A DNA stretch of 64,000 nt from Tuctoria greenei (Eukaryota; Streptophyta; Magnoliopsida; Poales; Poaceae): assembly GCA_036927565.1 (NCBI GenBank), contig JAYESD010000001.1, positions 273,555,560-273,619,559 on the forward strand, given 5' to 3'. The notes beneath the pieces are model-generated. The model was not told where the DNA came from. It made no database searches and worked only from the letters and a program-made list of their open reading frames with translations. The first letter of the stretch is position 1. Each line of letters starts with the position of its first letter. The position numbers and the translations under genes are program-made. Shown here one piece after another: positions 12,201 to 24,804 of this stretch.

Positions 12201-13649
12201 AAACTAAGGCAAGCCCCGGTTTGCATTTAAGAGCTTTTCAAAGTTTTCCAGTTCTATTCATTTACGTCTTCAGTTGATATTGTGCATTACATATAAGGTG
12301 TTTGATACTCCACCTACATATCCACAAATCCTATGGGAGGGTTGGAAGGATTTATAGCTTGACGTGTAGAACTGCCAATGCTAATGTTGTAGATATACCG
12401 GTAGAAGTCGAGTAGTTGGAATCTACTCGCGAGATAGGGATAACAGTTCATATGAGGGTGAAAGATGATAGAATGGCTTATGAAATGAACACGAGATCGG
12501 GCAGGGAGAATAGGAGTCGTCGAGATGGAGTCTCGGGTGCATAGCCCTACCTGTGTCGCTTAAGGACCGTGCCGTATGCGGCACCGTTGGGCAAGCTTGA
12601 ACTGTACCGGTTGCATACTGGGATATGGGCCCAATAAACTGATGTAACTCCAGACTATAGTTTGGAGACTCCTCGGTTGTCCTTGAATGGGGATGCGAAG
12701 GCATAAAGGTGTAAATCTTCTAGCGGGCAACTTTGACATGTCCATGTAGGGGACCTTTTGCTCGGGATGAAGAGGTTTGTCGACATTGGGGTCTTGGGTG
12801 AAAGGTGGCCGCGTATAACATGGGGAGGAGAGCACGTATGTGTCTCCCACGCGGGTGTGCATGTCGTGCAGTCCGGGTGTGTCCTGATTGCAATCACCGT
12901 CCCTCGCGGTTATTTGAGTACACTTGTCCGTCACTGTCGTGACGTAGTAAATACTAAAGAAGCCAGAAGAATATGTTGTATTGAGTTATAATTGCTTTGC
13001 AATCTTGTGTGACTTAGAGATAGCAAAATTAAAGTTTACAGTTTCCCCATACTTTAGCTGTAATAGCATTATGTGCTTTGGGCATGTCATATCATCTGCA
13101 AAGCGTTTCTCGTTTGATTGTGGAGTCTATGATGTGTTGTGCCCGAAGAATGTCATTTGCTACTTAAAACATGATTATAAGGATCCACTTGTAGGCGAGT
13201 CTATTTATGCTATTCCTTACCTATGATTAGACTTTACCCTGCATATGTCTCGTGAGACGGGTTAGTCTTGTTGAGCCTTATGCTCACGTTTGCGCTTTAA
13301 CGATTTTTGCAGGAATTAGGTTTATTTCTACTGTTCAGGTTGTACATGAGATCTCGAGGTATCGAGATAAATCTCATGTGAACCACGCCGCTGTTGAATG
13401 TTCTTCTTGTTGCTAGTGAGAAGTGTCCTAGGGCATGGACGTCTTCTCTCCTGCTTAGTTAGGTGAGATCATGAGTATGTATTTTCCGCTGCGTGTGTAC
13501 CCCTGTTGTACACTCTCGTTTGTAAACTCTTCTTATTATGAAATGAAAACTTTATATGTTTTGGTATCCTTTTCGTGTGTGCTGTTAGGTGCCGCATCGC
13601 ATGGCACCACCCAATGAGATCCTCGGATGTGTGGACTCCTGTCCCCACA
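9238..13649 (+). repeat. 5' LTR of the chromovirus (4412 bp)
   Basis: Begins TGTAAAATCCC and ends GTCCCCACA. GC content changes sharply: AT-rich at 9240-9810 and 11040-12060, GC-rich at 9820-11000. It differs from the 3' LTR by scattered substitutions, an extra copy of a segment of about 182 bp near 11170-11480, and the absence of a roughly 55-bp GC-rich block present at 21173-21228. Short ORFs inside it differ between the two LTRs and are not supported as genes. Confidence 0.92.
11170..11480 (+). repeat. Tandem segment duplication in the 5' LTR
   Basis: The block AAAACAATCT occurs at 11201 and again near 11383, with flanking sequence repeated (GATGAACTTTCCACTGG in both). The 3' LTR has a single copy around 22500-22620. 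Either the 5' LTR gained a copy or the 3' LTR lost one after insertion. Confidence 0.75.
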
Positions 13650-13653
13650 GACA

Positions 13654-13671
13654 TGGTATCAGAGCTTCATT
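13654..13671 (+). other. Primer-binding site of the chromovirus (tRNA-iMet)
   Basis: TGGTATCAGAGCTTCATT starts four bases after the LTR end and matches the usual plant initiator tRNA-Met complement. Confidence 0.9.
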
Positions 13672-16014
13672 GGGAATAGCACGCTCGAAAAGAGCCTATT
13701 TTCGAAAACTCCGAAGTAGTCGAGTGAGGATTAGCTATATGCCCATTAAGGACTATTACTAGTATAAGTTATAAAGGTGGTAAACTAACTTATATGTTAT
13801 TAATTTTGTAACGATGCTCCGACGTCAGGTAAGAGGTAAGGTACGCCACCGTAAGAGGATCAATTGCGGTAAGCTCACCATGTGAGAGGTAGCATGGAAG
13901 TTTTCCGTGGCTTGGCACGGAAAAGTTAATAGGTGTTTCTGAAACTTTCCATATTTCTGAGAACCTATGACACGCGGTACACCAGTGTGCTTCAAAGTTA
14001 GTGGGGGCCCCTGTCGGGTGGTGTATAACCCGATAGTATGCCTCTCTAGAATCATTCGTATTCTATGGGAACATGCGAAAACACGTATGCCCAAGCGTGT
14101 ATAAGCCGGTTTGTACGGGAGTCTTTGCTGTACAGACGTATTTACAACCATGTACCTCGAGACATGACCTCGCTCGAGGGCGACTCACACCCGAGTCGTA
14201 TGCATTTACTTTTGTATATTATTGTGACTGCCTGTCGTGTTTCCCCATGCTGCCCTTGAGGGGTGAAGGTGTGAAAGGCGATTGTTTGTCTTTTGCAGCA
14301 TTGACTACGGTAGCAACCCGTGTAGCACACGTTTGCGAGTGAGCGATACTAGGACCACCTGTAAACGTATCCGGATATACTGGGTAGAATTTTCTTTGGT
14401 GAGGCACGTAGTACTGTCAAGATCGACTTTGATACTTGACCATCCCCAACGTCAGAATGGTTGCATTACATTTTTGGAAAGTCTGACTACCAGTTGCTGG
14501 TAGGTTTTGGACAGTGCAAGGTGAATATCACTCCTAACTCGTGAAGAATCAAGGTTCTTTATTTTTGGCAGAAGTTTGCTCAACTTTGCCAGGTCGTAAT
14601 CTTGGTTAGTTGAAAAATAGCATAAGGATATGCTATATGGGTAGAAAGATCATCAAGTCCACTACAAAGTTTATTTTTGTCTTTAGCACTGGAAATGATC
14701 TTACCTTGGTGTAAACTGAACTCCACAAAAACTACTACAAATGTCTTACCCAAATACACAGTCTCTGTATTTTCACCATAAATCCTTGTAGAAAAATCTT
14801 CTGTCCTATTGTGATACATATCTGGAGAGGGCAGAAGCGTCACTACAACTTCGTAAATTGAAGTGTTTTCTAATTCGACACTGAACCAATCCAAATCCCA
14901 GGTTGAAACTGGTTCACTGCAGATCTACTGGCAGAAAACCAGTCAACTCATCTGTCAACTTTAGACAGTCATATCTCCTAATATTAAAGCTTTAAATAGT
15001 CATATATATACATTTCTGGAAATCTTAGGAAGTACTCTATCAACTTCCTATTCAACTCCTGGTCTGAATCTTTCATTACCAGAGCCCAATTCCAATTGTT
15101 GCAAACGATGTTCTCGCAGTCCAGGACCAGAAATCATTTGTGCATAGTTGGAATTTGCGAGCTTCGACCTGTATAACGACTTCGTAAGCCTGAACCAAAT
15201 CTATTTCTGGAATATTAACATGATTTGGTACCATGGTTATTTTGTCATTACCTCATCATATCGTTTTAATATACCAGTATAAACTGTGGACAAAAACCCA
15301 CATATACAGGGGAGGTTCTGTCAAAATTTCCAGAAAAATTTTAGTCAACTTCAGACCGGTATAACTTTAATACAGAGCTCACCTGGAGGTGTTCAAGTAC
15401 AATCTAGAAAGGCTATGAAGTGCTATAAAACTTTTGTATTCAACTCAAATCCTATTCCTGCCATTTACTGGGAGCAAATTTTGAATTTATACAGGATGGT
15501 CTGCTGGAACAGAACTGAAGTTCATATTCTAGATTTGAACTGTCTTGTAACCATTAATCAAGCTTCTATATCTTCCATTCCAGAATTGCTATGGGGACAA
15601 AGTAATACATTCTGGAAAGGTTTTTGAGTTTACTATAAATTTGTAGTTGAACTCCAGACAAAATTCTGCATTTAACTGTGAGAAATAATTACATTTCTAC
15701 AGACTGGTCTGATGGACTAGAAACGGGACGGCATACCAATATGCGATATTATCAACTCAAATCGTTTAGTTTCACCTTCTTATGTCACTCATCAGGTATA
15801 GGGGTGATTACTCCACATGATTGATTAACATAAAGTTGAAACACCATGTTAAGTTATGGGTGGGCAGTATCACTTACTTGGGTCTAGTACAATGTTCTAA
15901 TCTTTATTTACACCTTGCCTCCTGCATTGTAAAGTGATGCATATTACGGTCTTTATCATGATTCCAGTTGGTACTGCAACTTTGGATCTTAACCGTAATG
16001 CTCACTCTTGCAGC
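13672..16014 (+). other. Untranslated leader of the chromovirus
   Basis: About 2.3 kb between primer-binding site and gag with no recognisable coding domain. It ends with CTCACTCTTGCAG at 16001-16013, directly before the gag ATG, which looks like a 3' splice site; splicing of the leader is possible but unproven. Confidence 0.5.
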
Positions 16015-17004
16015 ATGGATCACACTCATTTTGAGGGTGAACCGGGTAGTTCTGCTCATGGTGGAGATGACTCAACTCTACCACCAGTGCTATCATCAAC
16101 CGGATTGGCAGAAGTCTTAGCAAGGATGGACGAGTCTCTGCAGACGTTGGTACAGCGGAGTGTACAACCTGAGGCTCGACCACTTGATCAACCTCAAGTC
16201 ACATATCTGGATTTCTTGGCAACTCAACCATTAGTTTTCACAGAAGCCTGGGAACCATTGGAGTCGGAACATTGGCTCCGGGTGATTGAAGCCAAGTTTG
16301 AGTTACTCTAGTGTGATGAGTATCAGAAGGCTTTATTTGCCGCTCAACAACTGCACGGATCCGCAGTAGCTTGGTGGTCTAAATATCTCACCACTCTCCC
16401 GGACGGTCATCGTGTGACCTGGCCAGAGTTCCGGGATGCTTTTCGTGCACGCCACATTTCTAGAGGGATGATCAAAACGAAGTTGGAGTATTTTGTGGAA
16501 TAAATGCAAGGAGAAAGGAGTGCTTATGAATACTCCAAGGTGTTCTATCATTTGGCTCAATATGCGCATGAGTATGTGAACACCGAGGCGTTGAAGTGTG
16601 ATTGTCTCTTTCGAGGATTGAACGTCGAGCTTCGAGTTCGACTGGTGTTATTCAATAACGACAACTACAATGACTCAGTTGGTGCCGCTATTGTTCAGGA
16701 GGATGCAATTCTTCGCTATCAGGCAGAGAAGAGGAAGAGGAAGACATCACTGAAGATTATCAGTGATGTTCCTCAGGAGGATCGAGCAGTATATTGCTTA
16801 CCGTCCGGTCGAGATCGTTGGTCGAGTGAGCAACCACAACAGGTTTGGTATCACTCCTATCCAGTGGAGACCTTAATTGCACCTCAGCAAAGCGTGCAAG
16901 GTGTCCTGGTTCTCCACCGCAACAGTACGATCTCACTCTTGCAGCCCAATCTCTGCAAGATGTGCATGTTGTCAGTCCACCCCAATTCAGTGGAAAGCAC
17001 ATAA
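16015..17004 (+). pseudogene. gag: Chromovirus gag
   Basis: Structural Gag protein of the chromovirus. ATG 16015 fits the family start, an acidic N-terminal region. The Retrotrans_gag core includes WLRVIEAKFELL, then a WW pair at about 16372-16377 and AFRARHISRG. Two in-frame stops, TAG at 16309 and TAA at 16501, interrupt one otherwise continuous frame. After about 16780 the frame degenerates and no CCHC zinc knuckle can be found, though one is expected before the protease. Part of the C-terminal coding appears in another frame at 16845-17078. Confidence 0.8.
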
Positions 17005-17104
17005 TGTATTTAGCACGGGAACGTCGCAAGACGGAACGTGACCGTGTCCAATTGTCCTTTTCCAAGAATTCTGATTAGCACCATAAACTTTAAACGAAGA
17101 CCTC

Positions 17105-18305
17105 ATCGAAGTCTGCCAGTGTTAATTATGATGCGATTGAGGACATTCCAGAAGGAGAACCTGTTTTAGCAGGCATGTTTACTTTACATGATCAACCAGT
17201 AGTCGTTTTGTTTGACTCTGGAGCTACTCATAACTTTGTGAGCAAGTCTTTTGTGCTGAAACATCAAGTGCCAATTGTGACTGTCTCACATCCTTTTTGT
17301 GTCAGTTCACCTGGAGGCAATATTTCAGCTAATGAGGTTATTTCTCGAGCACCTTTGTGCATGGGTGGAAGTATCTATCCGGTGAACCTCATCATTTTGG
17401 AAGGTCAGCAGATTGACCTCATCTTGGGGATGTCATGGTTGACACATCATGGATCTATCTTTGATATCAGCTCGCGGACTGTCCAACTGAATTCTCAATT
17501 CCATGGTAGCAACACTTTAAATCTTTTGGATACCGCACCAAGAGTATCAGCGGTGCATCACACAAGTGCCAAGAAGCTTGAGGATATCCCCGTAGTGTGT
17601 GAATATCCAGACGTGTTTCTTGACGATCTTCCGGGCATGCCACCAGAATGTGACGTCGAGTTTAAGATTGAACTAGCGCCGGGAACCATGCCAATCTCAA
17701 GAAAGCCGTATAGGATGGCACCGAAGGAACTTGCGGAATTGAAGGAGCAGTTGAATGACTTATTGAGCAAGGGTTTAATTCGCCCAAGTTCATCACCTTG
17801 GGGTTGTTTTGCGTTGTTTGTGAAGAAGAAGGATGAGACTTTTAGGTTGTGTGTAGACTATCATCCACTGAATGCGGTCACCATCAAGAACAAGTATCCA
17901 CTACCACGCATTGATATCTTATTCGATCAACTAGTGGGTGCTAAGGTATTCTCAAAGATGGACCTTCGTTCAGGTTATCATCAGATTAAGATTCGACCTG
18001 AGGACATTCCAAAAACCGCATTCTCTACGAGGTATGGGATGTATGATTACCTTGTCATATCCTTTGGGTTGACCAATGCACCAGCTCACTTCATGTATCT
18101 AATGAATTCGGTGTTTATGCTGGAGTTGGACAAGTTTGTCATGGTATTCATTGACGATATCTTGGTGTATTCTAAATCTGAAGAAGAACACGCTAAACAC
18201 TTGCAAATTGTGTTGCAACGGTTAAGGGATCACAAATTGTATGCAAAGTTCAGCAAGTGTGAGTTTTGGATCCGCCAAGTGCCATCTCTAAGGCACATCA
18301 GCTGA
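17105..18305 (+). pseudogene. pol: Chromovirus protease and reverse transcriptase
   Basis: The aspartic protease active site is DSGATHNF (Asp codon at 17214). Reverse transcriptase follows: FRLCVDYHPLNAVT, MDLRSGYHQIKI, then the catalytic motif FIDDILVYSK with the Asp pair at 18153-18158. This enzyme copies the RNA into DNA in the particle. The frame runs open from about 17105; ATG 17175 is internal to the polyprotein. A small deletion near 18290-18305 shifts the frame, so RNase H and integrase continue in another frame. All visible catalytic Asp residues of this part are retained. Confidence 0.9.
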
Positions 18306-19116
18306 TGGTATTGCTGTTGATCCAAGCAAAATTGTATAAGTCCTGAAATGGAAATCTCCCAAGTCCGTACATGAAGTTCGTAGTTTCCTTGTCTTGGCTA
18401 GCTATTATCGGAGGTTCATTCCGAGTTTCTCAAAGATAGCTAAACCAATGACGGAACTATTGAAGAAGGGAACGAGATATGTATGGACTAAAGAATGTGA
18501 AGAAGCATTTCAAGCTTTGGTGAAACACCTCACAACAGCACTGGTGTTGGCTCAGCCGGACACAACCAAACCATTTGATGTCTATTGTGATGCATCTGGC
18601 ATTGGTCTTGGTTGTGTACTCATGCAAGATAGAAGGGTGATCGCTTATGGATCCTGGCAGCTTCAGAATCAAGAACAACGTTATCTGACTCATGATATTG
18701 AGCTCGCTGCTGTGGTGCTCGCATTGAAGATGTGGAGGCACTATCTATTAGGCAATCTAGTGCATCTCGACACTGATCACAAGATTTTGAAGTACATTTT
18801 CACCCAGAAAGACTTGAATATGCGACAGTGAAGATGGTTGGAATTGATCAAAGACTATGAGATTGAGATCCACTACCATCCTGGCATAGCAAATGTGGTT
18901 GCAGATGCGCTGAGCCGCAAGTCTCATGTCAATCATCTGTCGATCATTTCAATGGAAGAGGATGAGCCAAGTTTATACTTGGTTCCATATGGAGCGCTCT
19001 ACAATCTAGCTCTCATCCCTACCATCAGGGAAGATATTGTAGAGGCTCAGAAGGAAGACAAGGGAATGTCGCACATTCGACGAAGAAGGAAGAAGGGGGA
19101 GATGAAATGCTTTTGA
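18306..19116 (+). pseudogene. pol: Chromovirus RNase H region
   Basis: Follows the frameshift at about 18300. SYYRRFIPSFSKIAKP joins the reverse transcriptase connection; the RNase H core has FDVYCDASGIGLGCVL, then TDHKILKYIF and HYHPGIANVVADALSRK. The domain degrades the RNA strand after copying. In-frame TGA codons occur at 18829-18831 and at 19114-19116; each fits CGA (Arg) changed to TGA. Confidence 0.88.
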
Positions 19117-20085
19117 TGTGATGATCACAGTACTATTTGGTTTAAAGATCGTATAGTTGTACCCCATGACATGGAGCTATGAAAGAAGGTCTTTCATGAA
19201 GCACACTTATCCATGTACTCTATTCATCCGGGTAGCAACAAGATGTACCAGGATCTGAAGAAGAAATTTTGGTGGTCCCAGATGAAGTGAGAGATAGCGA
19301 AGTATGTATCCAAATGTGATACATGTCGGCGAGTGAAAGCCGACCATTTGAGGCAAGCCGGACAGTTACAACCCTTAAACATACCGGCATGGAAGTGGGA
19401 AGACATCAGCATGGATTTCATCGTTGGGTTACCCCTCACTTTCCGTAAGCATGATTCGATTTGGGTGATAGTTGATCGGCTGACCAAATCAGCTCATTTT
19501 ATCCCTGTCAACACCAACTATCATGCTCCCAAGTATGCAGAGTTATATATCACAAGGGTCATGTGCCTACATGGAGTACCCCACACTATCATTTCAGATC
19601 ATGGAGCCTTATTTGTTGCTCGATTTTGGGAGCAGCTCCACGCATCATTGGGTACCAAATTGATTCGAAGCTCTGCTTATCATCCGCAGACTGATGGTCA
19701 GACGGAGCGAGTAAATCAAGTCCTTGAGGACATGCTACGAGCTTGTGCCATCCACCATGGTAAAAATTGGGATGATCATCTACCATTGGCGGAGTTTTCA
19801 TATAACAATGGTTATCAAGCTAGTATCCAGATGGCGCCATATGAAGCTCCTTATGGCAGGAAGTGTCGCACCCCATTTAATTGGTGTGAGTTTGGTGAAA
19901 GAGTAACATATGGCATTGATCTGGTCAACAAAGCAGAAGAACAAGTGCAAGTAATCCAAGCAAATCTCAAGGCTGCTCAATCTCGACAGAAGAGTTATGC
20001 AAATAAATGATGTCGACCTCTTCACTTCGACATTGGGGATCATGTTTACCTTCGTGTATCTCCAATAAAAGGGATTCATCATTTT
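19117..20085 (+). pseudogene. pol: Chromovirus integrase core
   Basis: The N-terminal zinc domain is visible as HPGSNKMYQDL followed by CDTCRRVKADH. The catalytic core carries the first Asp in MDFIVGLP, the second in ISDHGALF (usually a D-R-G motif, so Arg is replaced by His) and the Glu in QTERVNQVLEDMLRA. Integrase joins the DNA copy to the chromosome. In-frame TGA stops are at 19180-19182, 19288-19290 and 20008-20010. The frame is otherwise continuous with RNase H and the chromodomain. Confidence 0.9.
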
Positions 20086-20088
20086 GGG

Positions 20089-20463
20089 GTGAAGGGAAAG
20101 CTGGCTCCACGATTCATCGGGTCGTTCGCTATCACTGAGAAATGCGGACCTGTGGCCTATCGTCTGGAGTTACCGGCGTCTCTCTCTGGAATTCATAATG
20201 TATTCCACATCTCTCAGTTGTGGAAGTGTCTCAAATCCCTAGCCGAAGTCTGCACGGAAGACCTTGAAGCTCTACAACCTAATCTCACTTATTCTGAGCA
20301 TCCGGTCAAAATCATCGATGAGAAGACTCGCACCACAAGAAGCCGCACTTTGCACTTTTACAAAGTCTTGTGGAGCAACCATACCGCTGAAGAAGCAACT
20401 TGGGAAAGCAAGGATTTTCTTAAATCGAACTATTCGGACTTGTTAGTGGCATATGTTCATTAG
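20089..20463 (+). pseudogene. pol: Integrase C-terminus with chromodomain
   Basis: GPVAYRLELPASLSGIHNVF and HISQLWKC are the usual integrase C-terminal linker. The chromodomain then includes SRTLHFYKVLWSNHTAEEA and TWESKDFLKSNY. In chromoviruses this module is believed to guide integration to modified histones. The ORF ends at 20463, 50 bases before the polypurine tract. A typical first aromatic residue of the fold is not obvious, so binding ability is uncertain. Confidence 0.88.
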
Positions 20464-20513
20464 ATCCTTTTTCTTTTATCCTTCATATTATAATCTCAGG
20501 ACGAGATTCTTTT

Positions 20514-20526
20514 AAGGGGGGAGGAA
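20514..20526 (+). other. Polypurine tract of the chromovirus
   Basis: AAGGGGGGAGGAA directly abuts the 3' LTR start at 20527, the expected plus-strand primer. Confidence 0.88.
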
Positions 20527-23500
20527 TGTAAAATCCCACTTAATTCTAAATATGAAATTCAGTTGTCAGTTAAATTCAAATTTATTTGGGTTCAAGATAT
20601 GGTCATGTACATAAACTTGAACCTATTCAATTCCTTTTTCTTCTCATGTTTAAAATTTTATTAACATGAGAAACATACTTCACCAATAATCTTAGAAAAA
20701 TTCAAATATCATCTCTGCAAAATTTTGGAACATTTGAATAGGGTTTGCTTAGGCGAATCAATTTATAGTACCTCATATACTCAAATAGTCAAAATAGAAT
20801 ATAGCTACTGTATACACATGCCCTATCAAAAATATTCAAATCTAAGGCTATAAATTTTTCTGTAGTCTTCTAAAGTTACAAATAAACTCCTTGAAAAGTT
20901 TCATGAATTTGGAAGTCCATTTGCTATTTTATTTGAGACGCTCAGCAAATTTGAAACAAGTTTAAATTCAAATTCAAAATCTGGTCAAAGTATACTTGAA
21001 CATAAAGATCTAAACACACCATTGTGATCAGCACATTTTTCTTGACTTATCCATGAAGTTTCAGTATTTTTGGAGTTCATTTACTATTTTAAAATGAATT
21101 GCTAAGTGGGCAAGGGTTGTGAGGCTGACTGGTGGGGCCCACTAGTCAGCAGCCCACGTACAGCTGCAATCCAGCGTGCGCTGCGCGCGCCACCACGACG
21201 GCATGCATGCCCGGCGCGACAACAGCGAGCTTCTTCCGTTTGAGCCCTACAAATATCGCTCCCTACTCCTCCTTATCACTTCTATGGTGGATTTTTCTTC
21301 CTTCCTCATGCCGAGCCGACGATCTGCGCCATTTCGCTTTCGTGCGCAGTTTTCCGACCGCCGGCGCCGCGCGTCCGTTGCCGGCCAACCGTAAGGTACT
21401 CTCGCCGAGCTCTCAACAACAAAGTTGTTCCCACTCCCTCGTCTAGTCTCTGGTTCAATCCCTTTGTTCTTTCGTTGATGTTTTGGCCGGTATTTTGAAG
21501 CTAAACCGGAGCTCGCCGTCGAGGTCAACGTGCGCCGTCTCTGTTCCACGGTGCCAGGTTGCTGCGAGCCGTTTCAGTCTTCGACTCCAACAGCAAAGTG
21601 GTGCGCCTGGACATGCTCTGCACGACGGTGAAAGTCGTTCCTTGTTTACGTGAGTATCGAGCAAATTATCCAAGTTTTACTCTCGGGCGAAGCTTATGAA
21701 CTAGCTAGGTTTTTCATTCAATTCGGTTTCCACACTTAATCACTCTTCACAATTGCTAGCAAATAGTTTCTACACTTCATTGCGCACCATCTCGAACTAG
21801 AATTACCAAAAATGATAGACCGTAGCTCGAGAATCATGAGTTCTTCCCTCCTCCATTGAAAAGTTACCTCTATCGCCGTCGACGGTTGTTTTGCCGGTTG
21901 TTGCACGATGATTTCACCTTCCTATCCCTTCCCTCATGGTTCCAGAAGACTTCCCCAACCTTTTTTGAAGGTTTTAAGCCACGGGGCGATGGTTCCGACA
22001 TGGCCGGAACCCTAGCTGCAGCCGCCGCCGATGCGCCGCCGTTCCCGACCGTCGGCAATCTTCACCGACCCCACCATCGTGCTCAATGCATGATTTTAGG
22101 GTTGGGTGCCCCAGACTAGGTGCTGCGGTGGGCGGAAACTTGGTTCCGGCGAGGGTCGCCGGAGCGCGCCGCCGCTGCAGCCCCACGCGCCGCCCGCGTC
22201 GGGAGGTTGACGATGACACCGCGGGCCCCGCGTGTCAGCGTCTGTTAACCCCTGTCGGATCAGGCGTGGCCACGGGATTTGTTGTGGCTACGCGGTGTTT
22301 CTCTGTGGTCCCCGTGTGGTTTGAATGCCACTGGTCCATTTTAAAGCGGTGGGCCCACTGTTTAATTCAAATTAGAATTTAGTTCCAGATTTGGCTCCAA
22401 CTTAGAAAATCCATAACTCTCTGTAGACTGCTCAAAAATCTTCAAACAAATTTTTTTTGAAATCCCTTGAGCTCTAGTTTCTGTTAGTGCCAATTAGATT
22501 TTGTGAAACTTAATTTTAAATTTTGTAGAAAACAATCTTTCCAAATACAAATACAATTTTTCCAGATGAACTTTCCACTGGAAAAATCTTTGAAATTCAC
22601 ATAAAATACATTATTCTATTATTGTTTACGAGAAAAAGTTTGGGAGCCATTGCACCTTTATAACCCTCTGTATAATTCAATTACCTTTTTTAGTCATTGA
22701 ATTATTACAGATGTTCAGTTGCTGTATTGTGTCCCAAATTTAGACTGAACCTTCCTTTAGTCATACACTAGTTCCTATAAAAATTTGGGATTTAATGGAA
22801 TTAGTCTCCTAGTCCTAATTCAGTTGCCAACTGAATGTTAATTGAAAAGCTAAAATTCAGTTATAAAATAATTCCAGAAATTCTTGCCAACTTTGAAATT
22901 CAGTATCTCCTTCACTAAGGCTTAGAAATTTATGAAACAAATTTTGCTAGAACCTGGACAACATCCTCTATCATGATCATCAACTAGAAGCTATGTTCAA
23001 GCTACAGTTTCTTCGCTAAAATTCTTGAAATTTATTGCTTACCATAATTTTAGAGACAACAAACTACTTTGATCATCTCCTGTTCTTTGCAAGAGTATTC
23101 CTTGTAGTCCCTAACATCTACCATAAAAATTCCAAAGCCAAAGAAGATCATTCACTCACTATAACCATAGTTAGAAGCTTATGAACTATATCTACATTAT
23201 AATTTACTAGCATTCATATATGCATGTCGTGTAGTGATCGATATTGACGAGAAGTGTCGCTTGGAGGAGAATGCTAGGGTGTCCACTTGAAGTCCTTGGC
23301 GTAGTTTTCACAGAAGGACCACTAACAATTGACATTTAATCGAGTCGCAAACTAAGGCAAGCCCCGGTTTGCATTTAAGAGCTTTTCAAAGTTTTCCAGT
23401 TTTATTCATTTACGTCTTCAGTTGATATTGTGCATTATGTATAAGGTGTTTGATACTCCACCTGCATATCCACAAATCCTATGGGAGGGTTGGAAAGATT

Positions 23501-24799
23501 TACAGCTTGACGTGTAGAACTGCCAATGCTAATGTTGTAGATATACCGATAGAAGTCGAGTAGTTGGAATCTACTCGCGAGATAGGGATAACAGTTCATA
23601 TGAGGGTGAAAGATGACAGAATGGCTTATGAAATGAATACAAGACCAGGCAGGGAGAATAGGAGTCGACGAGATGGAGTCTTGGGTGCATAGCCCTGCTT
23701 GTGTCGCTTGAGGACCGTGCCATATGCGGCACCGTTGGGCAAGCTTGAACTGTACCGGTTGCATACTGGGATATGGGCCCAAAAAATTGATGTAACTCCA
23801 GACTATAGTGTGGAGACTCCTCGGTTGTCCTTGAATGGAGATGCGAAGGCATAAAGGTGTAAATCTTCTAGCGGGGAACTTCGACGTGTCCGTGTAGGGG
23901 ACCTTTTGCTCGGGATGAAGAGGTTTGTCGACAATGGGGTCTTGGGTGAAAGGTGGCCACATATAACGCGGGGAGGAGAGCACGTATGTGTCTCCCACGC
24001 GGGTGTGCTTGTCGTGCAGTCCGGGTGTGTCCTAATTGCAATCACCGTCCCTCGCGATTATTTGAGTACCACTTGTCCGTCGCTGTCGTGACATAGTAAA
24101 TACTAAAGAAGCCAGAAGAATATGTTGTATTGAATTATAATTGCTTTGCAACCTTGTGTGACTTAGAGATAGCAAAATTAAAGTTTACAGTTTCCCCATA
24201 CTTTAGCAGTAATAGCATTATGTGCTTTGGGCATGTCATATCATCGGCAAAGCGTTTCTTGTTTGATTGTGGAGTCTATGATGTGTCGTTCCTGAAGAAT
24301 GTCATTTGCTACTTTAAACATGATTATAAGGATCCACTTGTAGGCGAGTCTATTTATGCTATTCCTTACCTATGATTAGACTTTACCCTGCATATGTCTC
24401 GTGAGACGGGTTAGTCTTGCTGAGCCTTATGCTCACGTTTGCGCTTTAACGATTTTTGCAGGTATTAGCTTTATTTCTGCTGTTCAGGTTGTACATGAGT
24501 TCTCGAGGTATCGAGATAAATCTCATGTGAACCACGCCGCTACTGAATGTTCTTCTTGTTGCTAGTGAGAAGTGTCCTAGGGCATGGACGTCTTCTCTCC
24601 TGCTTAGTTAGGTGAGATCATGAATATGTATTTTCCGCTGCGTGTGTACCCCTGTTGTACACTCTCTTTTGTAAAACTCTTCTTATTATGAAATGAAAAC
24701 TTTATATGTTTTCGTATCCTTTTCTTGTGTGCTGTTAGGTGCCGCATCGCATGACACCACCCAATGAGATCCTCGGATGTGTGTACTCCGGTCCCCACA
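20527..24799 (+). repeat. 3' LTR of the chromovirus (4273 bp)
   Basis: Same ends as the 5' LTR and followed directly by the duplication CCATT (24800-24804). The segment tandemly repeated in the 5' LTR is single here. The ATG at 24751 and upstream codons in this LTR read into the interrupted protease of element II only by chance of frame. Confidence 0.92.
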
Positions 24800-24804
24800 C
24801 CATT

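Larger units (their letters stand above)
9238..24799 (+). mobile_element. Tekay/Del-type chromovirus, complete but decayed
   Basis: A full Ty3/gypsy element of 15.6 kb with 4.4-kb and 4.3-kb LTRs (TGTAAAAT to CCCCACA), the 5-bp duplication CCATT at 9233-9237 and 24800-24804, an initiator tRNA-Met primer-binding site, gag, protease, reverse transcriptase, RNase H, integrase and a C-terminal chromodomain, and a polypurine tract. Domain order and the chromodomain place it among chromoviruses; long LTRs and the sequence style suit the Tekay/Del clade. It carries in-frame stops in gag and pol and at least one frameshift, so it cannot move on its own. Confidence 0.92.

Noticed and set aside
13672..16014. 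Genes in the chromovirus leader, for example the 113-codon frame at 15286-15627
   Set aside because: No conserved domain, AT-rich composition, and it lies where an untranslated leader is expected.
23435..23998. 187-codon minus-strand ORF in the chromovirus 3' LTR
   Set aside because: The same region in the 5' LTR is broken into shorter frames, it lies inside a long LTR and no domain is visible.
24739..24804. Start of the protease ORF inside the chromovirus LTR
   Set aside because: The ATG belongs to the inserted LTR; the native frame comes from gag at 7966-9237.
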